From: Bosea vaviloviae
GTDB lineage: Bacteria; Pseudomonadota; Alphaproteobacteria; Rhizobiales; Beijerinckiaceae
Direction of reading: 5' to 3'
DNA: 64,000 nucleotides
NCBI RefSeq assembly: GCF_001741865.1
Contig: NZ_CP017147.1
Location: forward strand, 1,205,001-1,269,000
The translations under genes were made by a program, and so were the position numbers. The notes beneath the pieces are model-generated. The model was given only the letters and a program-made list of their open reading frames with translations. It made no database searches and was not told the origin of the DNA. Below, in pieces: positions 42,590 to 51,202 of this stretch; position 1 is the first letter of the stretch, and every line of letters begins with the position of its first letter.

Positions 42590-43912
42590 ATGGGGTCGTC
42601 CGACACGCTGCTCGCGCGCTTCATGGCGCTGCACCCCAAGCTGATCGATCTCTCGCTCGGGCGCATCCTGACCTTGCTGGAGCGCCTCGGCGATCCGCAG
42701 AAGCGCCTGCCGCCGGTGATCCATGTCGCCGGCACCAATGGCAAGGGCTCGACCATCGCCTTCATGCGGGCGATCCTGGAGGCGGCGGGCCTCAGCGTCC
42801 ATGTCTATACCTCGCCGCATCTGGTGCGTTTCCACGAGCGCATCCGCATCGGTGCGCCGGGCGGCGGCCGCTTCGTCGACGAGGCCGTGCTGGTCGAAGC
42901 GCTGGAGCGCTGCGAGCGCATCAATGCCGGCGATGCCATCACCTTCTTCGAGATCACCGCCGCGGCGGCCTTGCTGCTGTTTTCCGAGCACAAGGCGGAT
43001 GTCGTGCTGCTCGAAGTCGGCCTGGGCGGCCGCTTCGATGCGACCAACGTCATCGCCCACCCCGCCTGCACGGTGGTAACGCCGGTCTCGCTCGACCATG
43101 CCGAATATCTCGGCGACACCGTGACCAAGATCGCGGCCGAGAAGGCCGGCATCTTCAAGCGTGGCGCCCCGGCGGTGATCGCGCCGCAGGAGCCTGAGCC
43201 GACGGCGGTGCTGGAGGCCACGGCCGAGCGCGTCGGCGCCTCGCGCATCCTGATCGGCGCGCAGGATTTCAACGTCCATGAGGATGGTGGCCGCCTTGTC
43301 TATGAGGACGGCGACGGCCTGCTCGATCTGCCCTTGCCGCGCCTCGCTGGACGCCACCAGCATGTGAATGCCGGCACGGCGATCGCCGCCCTGCGCGCCG
43401 CCGGCTATGGCGGCCTGCCGGCGCGGGCCTTCGAGCAGGGCATGCTGGAGGCCGATTGGCCGGCGCGGCTGCAGCGGCTGGCGCGTGGTAAGCTCGCCGA
43501 GCTCATCCCTGCCCGCGCCGAACTCTGGCTCGATGGCGGCCACAACCCCGATGGCGGGCGTGTTCTGGCCCAGGCGATGGCTGATCTTGCCGATCGCAAT
43601 CCAGCTCCGCTGGTGATGATCACGGGCCTGCTCTCGACCAAGGACGCCAAGGCGACGCTCAGCCATTTCAAAGGGTTGGCGCAGACGCTCTTCGCCGTAC
43701 CGATCCAGAATACGCTGGCGGCGCGCCCGGCCGAGGAGGTGGCGAGCCTGGCGCGCGAGGCCGGGCTCAAGGCTGAGGTCGTGGGCTCCGTCGAGCAGGC
43801 CTTGCACGAAATCGCCAGCCGGAGCTGGTCGGCCCCGCCGCGCATTCTGATCTGCGGCTCGCTCTATCTGGCGGGTGAGGTGCTCTCGGCCAATGGCACG
43901 CCGCCGGTTTGA
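42590..43912 (+). CDS. folC: bifunctional dihydrofolate/folylpolyglutamate synthase
   Basis: 440 residues. The Mur-ligase-like ATP-binding loop VIHVAGTNGKGSTIAFMRAIL, VYTSPHLVRFHERI, the metal/folate region LLEVGLGGRFDATNVI, CTVVTPVSLDHAEYLGDTVTKIAAEKAGIFK and the C-terminal LWLDGGHNPDGG are all in place. It adds glutamate to dihydropteroate and to folates. It follows accD by 32 bp. Confidence 0.96.
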   Translation: MGSSDTLLARFMALHPKLIDLSLGRILTLLERLGDPQKRLPPVIHVAGTNGKGSTIAFMRAILEAAGLSVHVYTSPHLVRFHERIRIGAPGGGRFVDEAVLVEALERCERINAGDAITFFEITAAAALLLFSEHKADVVLLEVGLGGRFDATNVIAHPACTVVTPVSLDHAEYLGDTVTKIAAEKAGIFKRGAPAVIAPQEPEPTAVLEATAERVGASRILIGAQDFNVHEDGGRLVYEDGDGLLDLPLPRLAGRHQHVNAGTAIAALRAAGYGGLPARAFEQGMLEADWPARLQRLARGKLAELIPARAELWLDGGHNPDGGRVLAQAMADLADRNPAPLVMITGLLSTKDAKATLSHFKGLAQTLFAVPIQNTLAARPAEEVASLAREAGLKAEVVGSVEQALHEIASRSWSAPPRILICGSLYLAGEVLSANGTPPV

Positions 43913-43973
43913 TCAAGCGGAAGGGCGTCCGCAGATCGCGCCGTGGCGCTGGTGCAGGCCGAGCGGAGACAGC

Positions 43974-44414
43974 ATGCGGGGTCCCGGAATGGCGAGGCCA
44001 GGCCTCTTTCTGTTTTGCGGTCTCCTCCTGCTTTGCGGCGGGCTCGGTGGTTGCGTCACCTCCGGCGATGGGCGGCTGTCCGAGGCGGACGGCATCGATC
44101 GGGTCGCGGCGGGCGAGCCGACGGTTATGCAGCAGACCTATATGACGATGGATATGCGCTGCCGCCCGGTGAAGCGGCCGACCGCCGTGCTGACGCAGCC
44201 GCCTCGATACGGCAAGGTGAGGATGCTGCCCCGCAGAGGCGCGGCGACCTACGGGCCCGGCCCCTACCGGCATTGCGACGGCAAGGTCGGCCCTTCGCTC
44301 GCCTTCGAATACATTTCGGCACCCGATTATCGCGGCCGCGATGCCTTCGCGGTGCGGGTGCGCTATGCGGATGGAGAGCTGCGTCACGGCCGTTTCGAGG
44401 TCGAGATTCGCTGA
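43974..44414 (+). CDS. lipoprotein of unknown function
   Basis: 146 residues. The signal LFLFCGLLLLCGGLGGC ends in a lipobox with the lipidated Cys near residue 27. The mature part contains two further Cys (MDMRCRPVKRP and YRHCDGKVG) and a beta-rich end, DAFAVRVRYADGELRHGRFEVEIR. The repetitive short strands and YISAPDYRGRDAF resemble Ig/cadherin-like repeat ends, but no family is certain. The start is ATG 43974 or ATG 43989. Confidence 0.7.
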   Translation: MRGPGMARPGLFLFCGLLLLCGGLGGCVTSGDGRLSEADGIDRVAAGEPTVMQQTYMTMDMRCRPVKRPTAVLTQPPRYGKVRMLPRRGAATYGPGPYRHCDGKVGPSLAFEYISAPDYRGRDAFAVRVRYADGELRHGRFEVEIR

Positions 44415-44433
44415 GAGAGGCAGGAGAGCGCTG

Positions 44434-45276
44434 ATGGCACATCGTTTCGGTCAGGATGGCCCGCAGGTCGCGCGGATCGGCCAAGGCAGCTGGAACATCG
44501 AGCTCGCGGACAAGGCAGGCGCGGTGTCCGCTCTACGGCGCGGGCTCGATCTCGGCCTGAGCCATATCGACACCGCCGAGATGTACGGCTCGGGCCGCTC
44601 CGAGGAGATCATTGCGGAGGCGCTCGCGGGGCGGCGCGACGAGGTCTTCCTGGTCTCGAAGGTGCTGCCGCATAACGCCTCGAAAGCGGGAACGCGCAGC
44701 GCCTGCGAGCGTTCGCTCAGGCGCCTCAAGACCGAGCGGCTCGATTGCTACCTGCTGCATTGGCGCGGCTCCTATCCGCTGGAGGAGACCTTCGCCGCGT
44801 TCGAGGCGCTGCGTGAGGAGGGCAAGATCCTGTCCTGGGGCGTCAGCAATTTCGATGTCGACGATCTCGACGAGGCACTCGACGTGGCCGGACCGGGCCG
44901 CATCGCCTGCAATCAGGTGCTGTACCATCTGCGCGAGCGGGCGATCGAGCATGCGGTGATCCCGTGGTGCGAGCGCAACGGTGTCGCCGTCACAGCCTAT
45001 AGCCCGTTCGGGCAGGACGATTTTCCGCCTTCCACCAGCGCCGGCGGCAAGCTTTTGGCGGAGATCGCGGCGACGCATGGGGCCAGCGCCCGGCAGGTCG
45101 CGCTGGCTTTCCTGACGCGGCGGCCCTCGGTCTTCGCCATCCCGAAAGCGGCCAAGGCCAACCATGTCGAGGATAATGCAGGCGCGCTGTCCCTGCGCCT
45201 GAGCGAGGCCGAGATCGCCCGCATCGATGCCGCCATGCCGCACGGACCGAGGCCGCGCTCGCTGCCGATGTTGTAG
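44434..45276 (+). CDS. aldo/keto reductase (2,5-didehydrogluconate reductase-like)
   Basis: 280 residues. LSHIDTAEMYGSGRSEEIIAEAL has the catalytic Asp and Tyr, VFLVSKVLPHNAS the Lys, and LDCYLLHWRGSYPLEET the His. SWGVSNFDVDDL and VFAIPKAAKANHVEDNAGA form the nucleotide site. The C-terminus is short. The start at 44434 has AGGAGAG upstream, following the lipoprotein gene by 19 bp. The substrate is unknown. Confidence 0.9.
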   Translation: MAHRFGQDGPQVARIGQGSWNIELADKAGAVSALRRGLDLGLSHIDTAEMYGSGRSEEIIAEALAGRRDEVFLVSKVLPHNASKAGTRSACERSLRRLKTERLDCYLLHWRGSYPLEETFAAFEALREEGKILSWGVSNFDVDDLDEALDVAGPGRIACNQVLYHLRERAIEHAVIPWCERNGVAVTAYSPFGQDDFPPSTSAGGKLLAEIAATHGASARQVALAFLTRRPSVFAIPKAAKANHVEDNAGALSLRLSEAEIARIDAAMPHGPRPRSLPML

Positions 45277-45313
45277 CCGCCGGCGTCGAGGCCAGACATC
45301 AGAGGCACAGACC

Positions 45314-46153
45314 TCAGCGCATGAATCCGACACCGCGCAAAAACCCCTCGACCTCGCTGCGCCAGGAGCCGACGGCGTTGATGTAGCCATGGCCGTCCTG
45401 GCCATAGGCCGGGGCGGGCACGAAGCGCGCCTTTCCGCCTGCGGCGGTGAAGGCCGCGTGCAGGCGCTTGGCCAGATCGGGGCCGAAAAAGAGATCGTTG
45501 CTGCTGTAGAGCCAGAGTTCCGGTGCGCGCGCATAGCCGCCATAGCGCCCGGCTGCGGAGATCAGCGCCTCTTCCGAGCATACGTCATTGGGGCCGCGCG
45601 AGCCGCGCCCGCCTGCGAAATTGACCACGCCGAGCAGCCCTGAATCGCCGTGAGTTGCGGCTGCGATCGAGCCCCAGCCGCCAGCCGAGACGCCCATATA
45701 GACCAACCGGCGTGGATCGGCGTCGGGTCGAGCCCTCACGGCGCTGGCGGCGGCGCGGATATCCTGGGCAGTCGCCAGACCGCCGCCATAATAGTCTGCG
45801 TTCTCGCAGCGGCCATAGCCCTCGGCCCAGCCGCTTCCCGCGCCGCCATAGCCGCGCCGGATCGGCACTGCGACGAGCACGCCGCGCGCCACGAAGGTTT
45901 TAGCGACGGCAGCTAGCGTCGCCTCGCCGAACTTCGCGCGTGCCGCGGGGCTGCGTGGACTGCCATGCGACAGGATCAGCACCGGAAACGGGCCTTGTCC
46001 GGTCGGGACGTAGAGATGGACGGCGATCTCGCTCCCGCCGACCGAGGTCTTCAGGGTCTCGACGGCGCGGACCTCCTGCGCGGGAAACAGCAGCAGGAGC
46101 AAGCTCAGGGCAAGGAAGTGGCGAGCAAGGCGGGAAGGCGATCGTGACGGCAT
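45314..46153 (-). CDS. secreted alpha/beta hydrolase (dienelactone hydrolase-like)
   Basis: 279 residues. A signal peptide (FLALSLLLLLFPAQEVRA) is followed by an alpha/beta hydrolase: LILSHGSPRS (oxyanion), nucleophile Ser in YMGVSAGGWGS, Asp in YSSNDLFFG and His in GQDGHGYIN. The substrate is unknown. The ATG at 46153 is chosen because it begins the signal peptide; the open frame to 46333 adds an unlikely leader. Confidence 0.83.
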   Translation of the reverse strand: MPSRSPSRLARHFLALSLLLLLFPAQEVRAVETLKTSVGGSEIAVHLYVPTGQGPFPVLILSHGSPRSPAARAKFGEATLAAVAKTFVARGVLVAVPIRRGYGGAGSGWAEGYGRCENADYYGGGLATAQDIRAAASAVRARPDADPRRLVYMGVSAGGWGSIAAATHGDSGLLGVVNFAGGRGSRGPNDVCSEEALISAAGRYGGYARAPELWLYSSNDLFFGPDLAKRLHAAFTAAGGKARFVPAPAYGQDGHGYINAVGSWRSEVEGFLRGVGFMR

Positions 46154-46399
46154 GGCAAAATCCGGTGGCTGACGGGTCGTTATGCTGCCGGCTCTTGGCG
46201 TCGCCGTCAAAAGCTCGCCTTGCGCACGGGACCAGCCCTCATCGGGTTTGAAGCGCTGATTGCGCGATCGTGGAAACCACAATTCGCCTTTGCGCTTTAC
46301 AGAGGGGCCGGCCGCAGCGTTTCCTGAAGGCAATGGCGGCGGAGCCTTGCGCCCGACAATGCCGAAAGATCCAACAGTCGCGTTTTTCGGAGTGGTGTG

Positions 46400-47047
46400 A
46401 TGCGTCGCGTTCTCGGCATCCTGGCCGTCTTGTTCCTATCGTTTGCCAGCATCGCCACGGCTCAAGCCGGCGTCTCGGTGAAGGTCGATATCGCCGCCCA
46501 GCGCATGCAGGTCGCGACGACCGATGGCGAGGTTTACAACTGGGCGATCTCCTCGGGCCGCAAGGGCTTCCGCTCGCCCAACGGCGTCTATCGGCCGACC
46601 CGGCTGGAGAAGAGCTGGTACTCGCGGAAATATGGCGGGGCCATGCCCTATGCCGTGTTCTTCCGCGGTGGTTACGCGATCCATGGCACCAATGCCGTCG
46701 GCGCGCTCGGTCGCCCGGCCTCGCATGGCTGCATCCGTCTTCATACGGCCAATGCCGCGAAGTTCTTCGCGCTGGTGAAGAAGCATGGCGCCGGCCAGAC
46801 GCGCATCGCGCTGAACGGCGCGGCCGATGACGGGCTCTCGCAATTCGCCAAGGCGTCGAGCGGCGCCAAGTCTAAGCTCGCCAGCTCCAAGCTCGCCAAG
46901 GCGAAGGCCAGCGAGCGTGCCGCCATCGCGCAGAACCGCAAGGCCCCGAGCTGGAACGCTGCCCGCGAGCAGATCTTCCTGCGCCCGGCGCTGCCGGTGG
47001 ATGCCTTTGGCTATCAGCCCTACTATCCCAACCAGCGCTGGCGCTGA
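46400..47047 (+). CDS. L,D-transpeptidase (YkuD family)
   Basis: 215 residues. A signal peptide (VLGILAVLFLSFASIATAQA) precedes a YkuD domain. It starts VKVDIAAQRMQVATTDGEVYNWAISSG and carries the catalytic signature IHGTNAVGALGRPASHGCIRL (His95, Ser108, His109, Cys111). It cross-links peptidoglycan or attaches proteins to it. A Lys/Ala/Ser-rich segment near 155-185 and a Pro/Tyr-rich end follow. ATG 46400 is preferred over the GTG one codon earlier. Confidence 0.92.
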   Translation: MRRVLGILAVLFLSFASIATAQAGVSVKVDIAAQRMQVATTDGEVYNWAISSGRKGFRSPNGVYRPTRLEKSWYSRKYGGAMPYAVFFRGGYAIHGTNAVGALGRPASHGCIRLHTANAAKFFALVKKHGAGQTRIALNGAADDGLSQFAKASSGAKSKLASSKLAKAKASERAAIAQNRKAPSWNAAREQIFLRPALPVDAFGYQPYYPNQRWR

Positions 47048-47069
47048 GCGGCTGCGCCCGGCTGCCGGC

Positions 47070-48011
47070 TCACAGCGTCTCCGGCACGATCCGCAGCCAG
47101 CCTTCCAGAGTCTCGCCCGGTTGAAGCCGCGTTAGCGGCGAGACGGCGCGTGCTGCCGCTTCGCTCGGTGAGCCGATCGCATGGCTTTGCGGCTCGACGC
47201 AGAGGAAATCCGCACCGAGCGGCGCCCAGACCACCGGGAAGCTGAAATTCTCGCTGGCGGTCAGCGTGATCGCGAGACCAGTCGAGGGCGTCTCGATGCG
47301 CGCCACGCCATTCCAGCCGAGCAAGCTCCAGGCGGTCTCATGCTCCCTCGCGAAAACCGGCTTGTCCGCATAGGGGCCGCCATCGCTGAACAGCGCCGAG
47401 CCGGTTGCGCGAAAAGCCTCGCCGAAGACGAGCGCGCCCGCTGCGGTCATACCCAGCCGCGTGTCGGGCGCGCAGGGAAACCAGGGATGATGGCCGATTC
47501 CGTAGGGTAGTGCCGTATCGGCCTCGTTGGTGACGGCCATCGTGATGGTCATACCGGCGTCGTCGAGCGTGATGTCCTGCGTCGCACGGTAGCGATAAGG
47601 ATCTGGACCTTCCGTCCGGCGGTGCTCCAGCACGGTATGGCCTTGGGTCATCCCTAGGACAGTCCAGGCCGACTGCCGGCCGAAACCGTGGATGTTGCCG
47701 CTGCGGTCATTGGCCGGGACAGTGAAGGCACGCTCGCCATCATCGATCAGGCAATCGAAGGCGCGGTTGGCGAAGGGCACCATCAGCCATGTCCCGAACA
47801 TGTTGGAATGCGCGGTCGTGGGCACCGCGCCATTGGGTGCATGCAGCAGTTTGTGTCGTTTTCCGTCCGGAGCGCGCCATTCAAGTCCCGTGACGATCCC
47901 ACCGATCTCGGGGACGATGCGGGCGGTGAAGGGGCCGGTCGACAGTTCCAGCATCGCGATCTCGCCTGGGGTCATGTGATCACTTGGCTTCATGTGATCA
48001 TTTGGGTTCAT
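47070..48011 (-). CDS. aldose 1-epimerase family protein
   Basis: About 313 residues. The galactose mutarotase fold is indicated by FTARIVPEIGGIVTGLEWR, NGAVPTTAHSNMFGTWLMVPFANR, GNIHGFGRQSAW (first His), PYGIGHHPWF (second His) and VWAPLGADFLCVEPQSHAIGSP (catalytic Glu region). The N-terminus MNPNDHMKPSDHM is encoded by 18-bp tandem repeats, each giving a further Met, so starts at 48011, 47993 and 47975 are all possible. ATG 48011 overlaps the IclR stop as ATGA, which would couple the two. Confidence 0.85.
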   Translation of the reverse strand: MNPNDHMKPSDHMTPGEIAMLELSTGPFTARIVPEIGGIVTGLEWRAPDGKRHKLLHAPNGAVPTTAHSNMFGTWLMVPFANRAFDCLIDDGERAFTVPANDRSGNIHGFGRQSAWTVLGMTQGHTVLEHRRTEGPDPYRYRATQDITLDDAGMTITMAVTNEADTALPYGIGHHPWFPCAPDTRLGMTAAGALVFGEAFRATGSALFSDGGPYADKPVFAREHETAWSLLGWNGVARIETPSTGLAITLTASENFSFPVVWAPLGADFLCVEPQSHAIGSPSEAAARAVSPLTRLQPGETLEGWLRIVPETL

Positions 48012-48025
48012 TTGATCAACGGCTG
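47972..48025. repeat. 18-bp tandem repeat across the IclR/epimerase junction
   Basis: Units 47972-47989, 47990-48007 and 48008-48025 share TCAT(G/T)TGATCA. They cover the end of the IclR gene and the start of the epimerase gene, repeating in-frame start codons for the latter. Confidence 0.85.
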
Positions 48026-48775
48026 CAGCATCGCCTGCATCGCGCGCATTTTCGGCAGGAAAGCCTCGGCCATCGCTTCGGCGGAGTTGCGCTGGGCCTG
48101 GCCCGACAGGTTGAAGGCCGCAACGACCTCGCCGCGCGCATTGACGAGCGGCACCGCCAGCGAGACCAGGCCGAGTTCGAGCTCCTGGTCGACGAGGCAA
48201 TAGCCCTGCGCCTGCGCCCGCGCCAGGATCGGCATCAACTGCGCGATCTCGGTGACCGTGCGTGGCGTCAGCGCGTGCGGCTTGCCTGCGAGAATGCGCG
48301 CCTGCGCCTCCTCTGGCGGCAGGGCCGCCAGCAGCATGCGGCCCATCGAGGAGCAGAAGGCCGGCAACCGGCTGCCGACGGACAGGCCCACCGACATGAT
48401 CCGCCTTTGTGCGGAGCGGGCGATGTAGACGATCTCATGCCCGTCGAGCAGCGATGCGGATGAGGATTCGTGGGTTTCCTCGGAGAGCCGCTCCAGGAAC
48501 GGCTGAACCAGCTGCGGCAGCGCCGTCGAGGCGAGCCAGGCATAGCCGAGGCGCAGCACGCGCGGCGTCAATCGGAAGAACTTGCCGTCGAACTCCGCGT
48601 AACCGATCTTCGCCAGCGTCAGCAGGCAGCGCCGCGCGGCGGCGCGGGACAGGTCGGTCGCACGGGCGACATCGGCGATGGTGAGCTTGTCATGGATGGC
48701 GTCGAAACATTCGATCACCGCCAGCCCCTTTTCCAGGGCGGCCATATGGTCGCGGTCCGGTGCTGTACTCGCCAT
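48008..48775 (-). CDS. IclR family regulator (PcaR/PobR-like)
   Basis: 255 residues. An N-terminal winged helix-turn-helix (ALEKGLAVIECFDAIHDKLTIADVARATDLSRAAARRCLLTL) is followed by an IclR effector domain (LVQPFLERLSEETHESSSASLLDGHEIVYIARS and SVGSRLPAFCSSMGRMLLAAL). This is the pattern of PcaR, PcaU and PobR, which activate beta-ketoadipate genes. It is divergent from the CoA-transferase/pcaHG operon, so it is very likely the regulator of that operon. Confidence 0.9.
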   Translation of the reverse strand: MASTAPDRDHMAALEKGLAVIECFDAIHDKLTIADVARATDLSRAAARRCLLTLAKIGYAEFDGKFFRLTPRVLRLGYAWLASTALPQLVQPFLERLSEETHESSSASLLDGHEIVYIARSAQRRIMSVGLSVGSRLPAFCSSMGRMLLAALPPEEAQARILAGKPHALTPRTVTEIAQLMPILARAQAQGYCLVDQELELGLVSLAVPLVNARGEVVAAFNLSGQAQRNSAEAMAEAFLPKMRAMQAMLQPLIK

Positions 48776-48793
48776 GCTTGACCGTCATTGTCG

Positions 48794-48839
48794 CGCACCG
48801 TAAAGTGCGATTATCAAAACGTTGTGCGATTAACGCACA
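48794..48839. promoter_or_regulatory. IclR operator candidates between regulator and pca operon
   Basis: Two related sites: CGCAC-N6-GTGCG (48794-48809) and TGTGCGATTAACGCACA (48823-48839, 6-bp arms). GTGCGATTA is repeated directly 19 bp apart. Repeated 10-bp elements in the divergent region are usual for PcaR/PobR-like regulators. Confidence 0.55.
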
Positions 48840-48857
48840 TAATGAGGAGATGTCAAG

Positions 48858-49715
48858 GTGGCTGAATTCGTCTCCCTTGCCCAAGGGGTCGAGGCGGTCC
48901 TGAGTGATGGCTGTTCCGTCGCGATGGAGGGTTTCACCCATCTGATCCCGCATGCCGCGGGCCATGAGGTGATCCGCCAGGCCCGCAAGCGCCTGACCTT
49001 GATCCGCATGACGCCGGACCTGGTCTATGATCAGATGATCGGCATGGGCTGCGCCGAGAAGCTCGTTTTCTCCTGGGGCGGCAATCCCGGCGTCGGCTCG
49101 CTGCATCGTTTCCGCGACGCGGTCGAGAATGGCTGGCCGCATAAGCTCGAGATCGAGGAGCACAGCCACGCGGCCATGGCCAACGCCTATGAGGCGGGCG
49201 CCGCGAACCTGCCCTTTGCGGTCTTCCGCGGCTACAAGGGCGTCGACCTGCCCAAGGTCAACCCGAAGATCAAATCCGTGACCTGCCCCTATACGGGGGA
49301 GGTGCTGGCGACGGTGCCGGCGATCCGCCCCGACGCCGCGATCATCCATGCGCTCAAGGCCGATCGCGAGGGCAATGTCCTGCTGGAGGGTATCGTCGGC
49401 GTGCAGAAGGAGGCGGTGTTGGCAGCAAAGCGCTCGCTCGTCACGGTCGAGGAGATCGTCGATGATTTCGGCCCGCGCAACGCCAATGCCGTGATCCTGC
49501 CGGCCTGGACGGTGACCGCGATCGCCCATGTTCCGGGCGGCGCCTATCCCTCCTACGCGCAGGGCTACTACAAGCGCGCCAATGATTTCTACATCGCCTG
49601 GGACAAGATCGCCCGCGAGCGTGAGACGTTTTTGGCCTGGATCAAGGCGAATGTGCTGGAGAAGGGGCCTGAGGCCTTCGCACAGCATGCCCGGCCGTCC
49701 CGGCAGGCAGCGTGA
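48858..49715 (+). CDS. catI: 3-oxoadipate CoA-transferase subunit A (CatI type)
   Basis: 285 residues, longer than the 230-residue PcaI. The sequence follows the glutaconate CoA-transferase-like CatI of beta-ketoadipate pathways: SVAMEGFTHLIPHAAGHEVIRQ, LTLIRMTPDLVYDQMIGMGC, LVFSWGGNPGVGSLHRFRDAVE and LPKVNPKIKSVTCPYTGEVLATVP. With subunit B it moves CoA from succinyl-CoA to 3-oxoadipate. The start is GTG 48858 with GAGGAG upstream. It is the first gene of the operon with catJ and pcaHG. Confidence 0.9.
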   Translation: MAEFVSLAQGVEAVLSDGCSVAMEGFTHLIPHAAGHEVIRQARKRLTLIRMTPDLVYDQMIGMGCAEKLVFSWGGNPGVGSLHRFRDAVENGWPHKLEIEEHSHAAMANAYEAGAANLPFAVFRGYKGVDLPKVNPKIKSVTCPYTGEVLATVPAIRPDAAIIHALKADREGNVLLEGIVGVQKEAVLAAKRSLVTVEEIVDDFGPRNANAVILPAWTVTAIAHVPGGAYPSYAQGYYKRANDFYIAWDKIARERETFLAWIKANVLEKGPEAFAQHARPSRQAA

Positions 49716-49721
49716 GGGATC

Positions 49722-50495
49722 ATGATGACCGCGACCCCCACCGAGATGATGACGATCGCAGCCGCCCGGCTGCTGACGAATGAGGATGTCTGCTTCGTCG
49801 GCATCGGCGCGCCTTCGGCCGCCTGCAACCTTGCGCGTTTGACCCATGCGCCGAAAATCACGCTGATCTACGAATCCGGCACGCTTTCGACGCGGCCGAC
49901 CGTGTTGCCGCTCTCGATCGGCGATGGCGAGCTCTGTGATACCGCGCTGACCACCGTCTCGGTGCCGGAGATGTTCCGCTACTGGCTGCAAGGCGGGCGC
50001 ATCACCATCGGTTTCCTCGGCGGCGCGCAGATCGACCGTTTCGCCAATCTCAACACCACGGTCGTCGGTCCCTATGACGCACCGAAAGTGCGTCTGCCGG
50101 GCGGCGGCGGTGCGCCCGAGATCGCGATCCATTGCGGCCAGATCTTCATCACCATGGCGATGGGCTCGCGCGCTTTCGTCGAGACGCTGCCCTTCATCAC
50201 CTCCTTCGGCCACGGCACGGGCAAGGGCGACCGCGCCAAGCTCGGCCTGAAGACGAGGGGGCCGACCAAGATCATCACCGATCTCTGCGTGATGGAGCCT
50301 GATCCCGAGACCTCGGAGCTGACCGTGGTCTCGCTGCATCCGGGCGTCACGCGCGAGCAGGTTCAGGCCGGCTGCGGCTGGCCCTTGCGCTTTGCGGCCG
50401 AGTTGGCGGAGACTCCCGCCGCCTCAGTGCAGGAACTGGCGGTGCTGCGCGATCTGCACATCCGCACCAAGCACGCTCACGGAGTGGCGGCATGA
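49722..50495 (+). CDS. catJ: 3-oxoadipate CoA-transferase subunit B (CatJ type)
   Basis: 257 residues. CFVGIGAPSAACNLARLTHAPKITLIYESGTLSTRPTVLPLSIGDGEL includes the catalytic Glu region (YESG). FLGGAQIDRFANLNTTVVG, KVRLPGGGGAPEIA and VVSLHPGVTREQVQAGCGWPLRF are the remaining family blocks, closer to CatJ than to PcaJ. It lies 6 bp after subunit A and overlaps pcaH (ATGA). The start is ATG 49722 or the next codon. Confidence 0.9.
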   Translation: MMTATPTEMMTIAAARLLTNEDVCFVGIGAPSAACNLARLTHAPKITLIYESGTLSTRPTVLPLSIGDGELCDTALTTVSVPEMFRYWLQGGRITIGFLGGAQIDRFANLNTTVVGPYDAPKVRLPGGGGAPEIAIHCGQIFITMAMGSRAFVETLPFITSFGHGTGKGDRAKLGLKTRGPTKIITDLCVMEPDPETSELTVVSLHPGVTREQVQAGCGWPLRFAAELAETPAASVQELAVLRDLHIRTKHAHGVAA

Positions 50496-51202
50496 GCCTG
50501 ATCTATCCGCGCGAGAGCCTGAAGGCGCACCCCCTCAACGCCTCGCCCGAGTACAAATCCACCTTGAAGCGCGCCCCGGCGCAGCCCCTGATCCTGCTGC
50601 CGCATGCGCTGTCGGAAACGACCGGGCCGGTCTTCGGTCATGTTGCGGTCACCGAGACCGACACCGACCTCACGCGCCAGCATGAGGGCGAGCCGTTGGG
50701 CGAGCGCATCATCGTGACCGGTCGCGTACTCGACGAGGACGGTCGGCCGGTGCCGCATACGCTGGTCGAGATCTGGCAGGCCAATGCGGCGGGGCGCTAT
50801 GTCCATATCCGCGACCAGCATCCGGCCCCGCTCGACCCGAATTTCACCGGCGCGGGCCGGGCACTGACCGATGCGCAGGGGCGCTATCGCTTCGTCACGG
50901 TCAAGCCTGGGGCCTATCCCTGGCGCAACCATCACAATGCCTGGCGGCCGGCCCATATCCATTTCTCGCTGTTTGGGCCGAGCTTCCTCTCGCGCGTCAT
51001 CACGCAGATGTATTTTCCGGGCGATCCGCTGTTCAAATACGATCCGATCTTCCAGTCGATCACCGACGAGAATGCGCGCAACCGGCTGGTCTCACGCTTC
51101 GACATCGAGACCACCGAGCCGGAATGGGCGCTTGCCTACCAGTTCGACATCGTCCTGCGCGGCCGCAATGCGACGCCGCTGGAAGAGCCCCATGAGCACT
51201 GA
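50492..51202 (+). CDS. pcaH: protocatechuate 3,4-dioxygenase beta subunit
   Basis: 236 residues. It is the iron-holding subunit: ligands Tyr103 (AGRYVH), Tyr142 (GAYPW), His155 and His157 (WRPAHIHFS). The loop WRNHHNAWRPAHIHFS is diagnostic of PcaH. It opens protocatechuate to beta-carboxy-cis,cis-muconate. The start overlaps the catJ stop and its end overlaps the pcaG start by 11 bp, so subunits are made together. pcaB, pcaC and pcaD are not in the window. Confidence 0.95.
   Translation: MSLIYPRESLKAHPLNASPEYKSTLKRAPAQPLILLPHALSETTGPVFGHVAVTETDTDLTRQHEGEPLGERIIVTGRVLDEDGRPVPHTLVEIWQANAAGRYVHIRDQHPAPLDPNFTGAGRALTDAQGRYRFVTVKPGAYPWRNHHNAWRPAHIHFSLFGPSFLSRVITQMYFPGDPLFKYDPIFQSITDENARNRLVSRFDIETTEPEWALAYQFDIVLRGRNATPLEEPHEH

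Noticed and set aside
42290..43807. A 505-codon minus-strand frame opposite accD and folC
   Set aside because: Both plus-strand genes are intact and recognisable, so this is a shadow.
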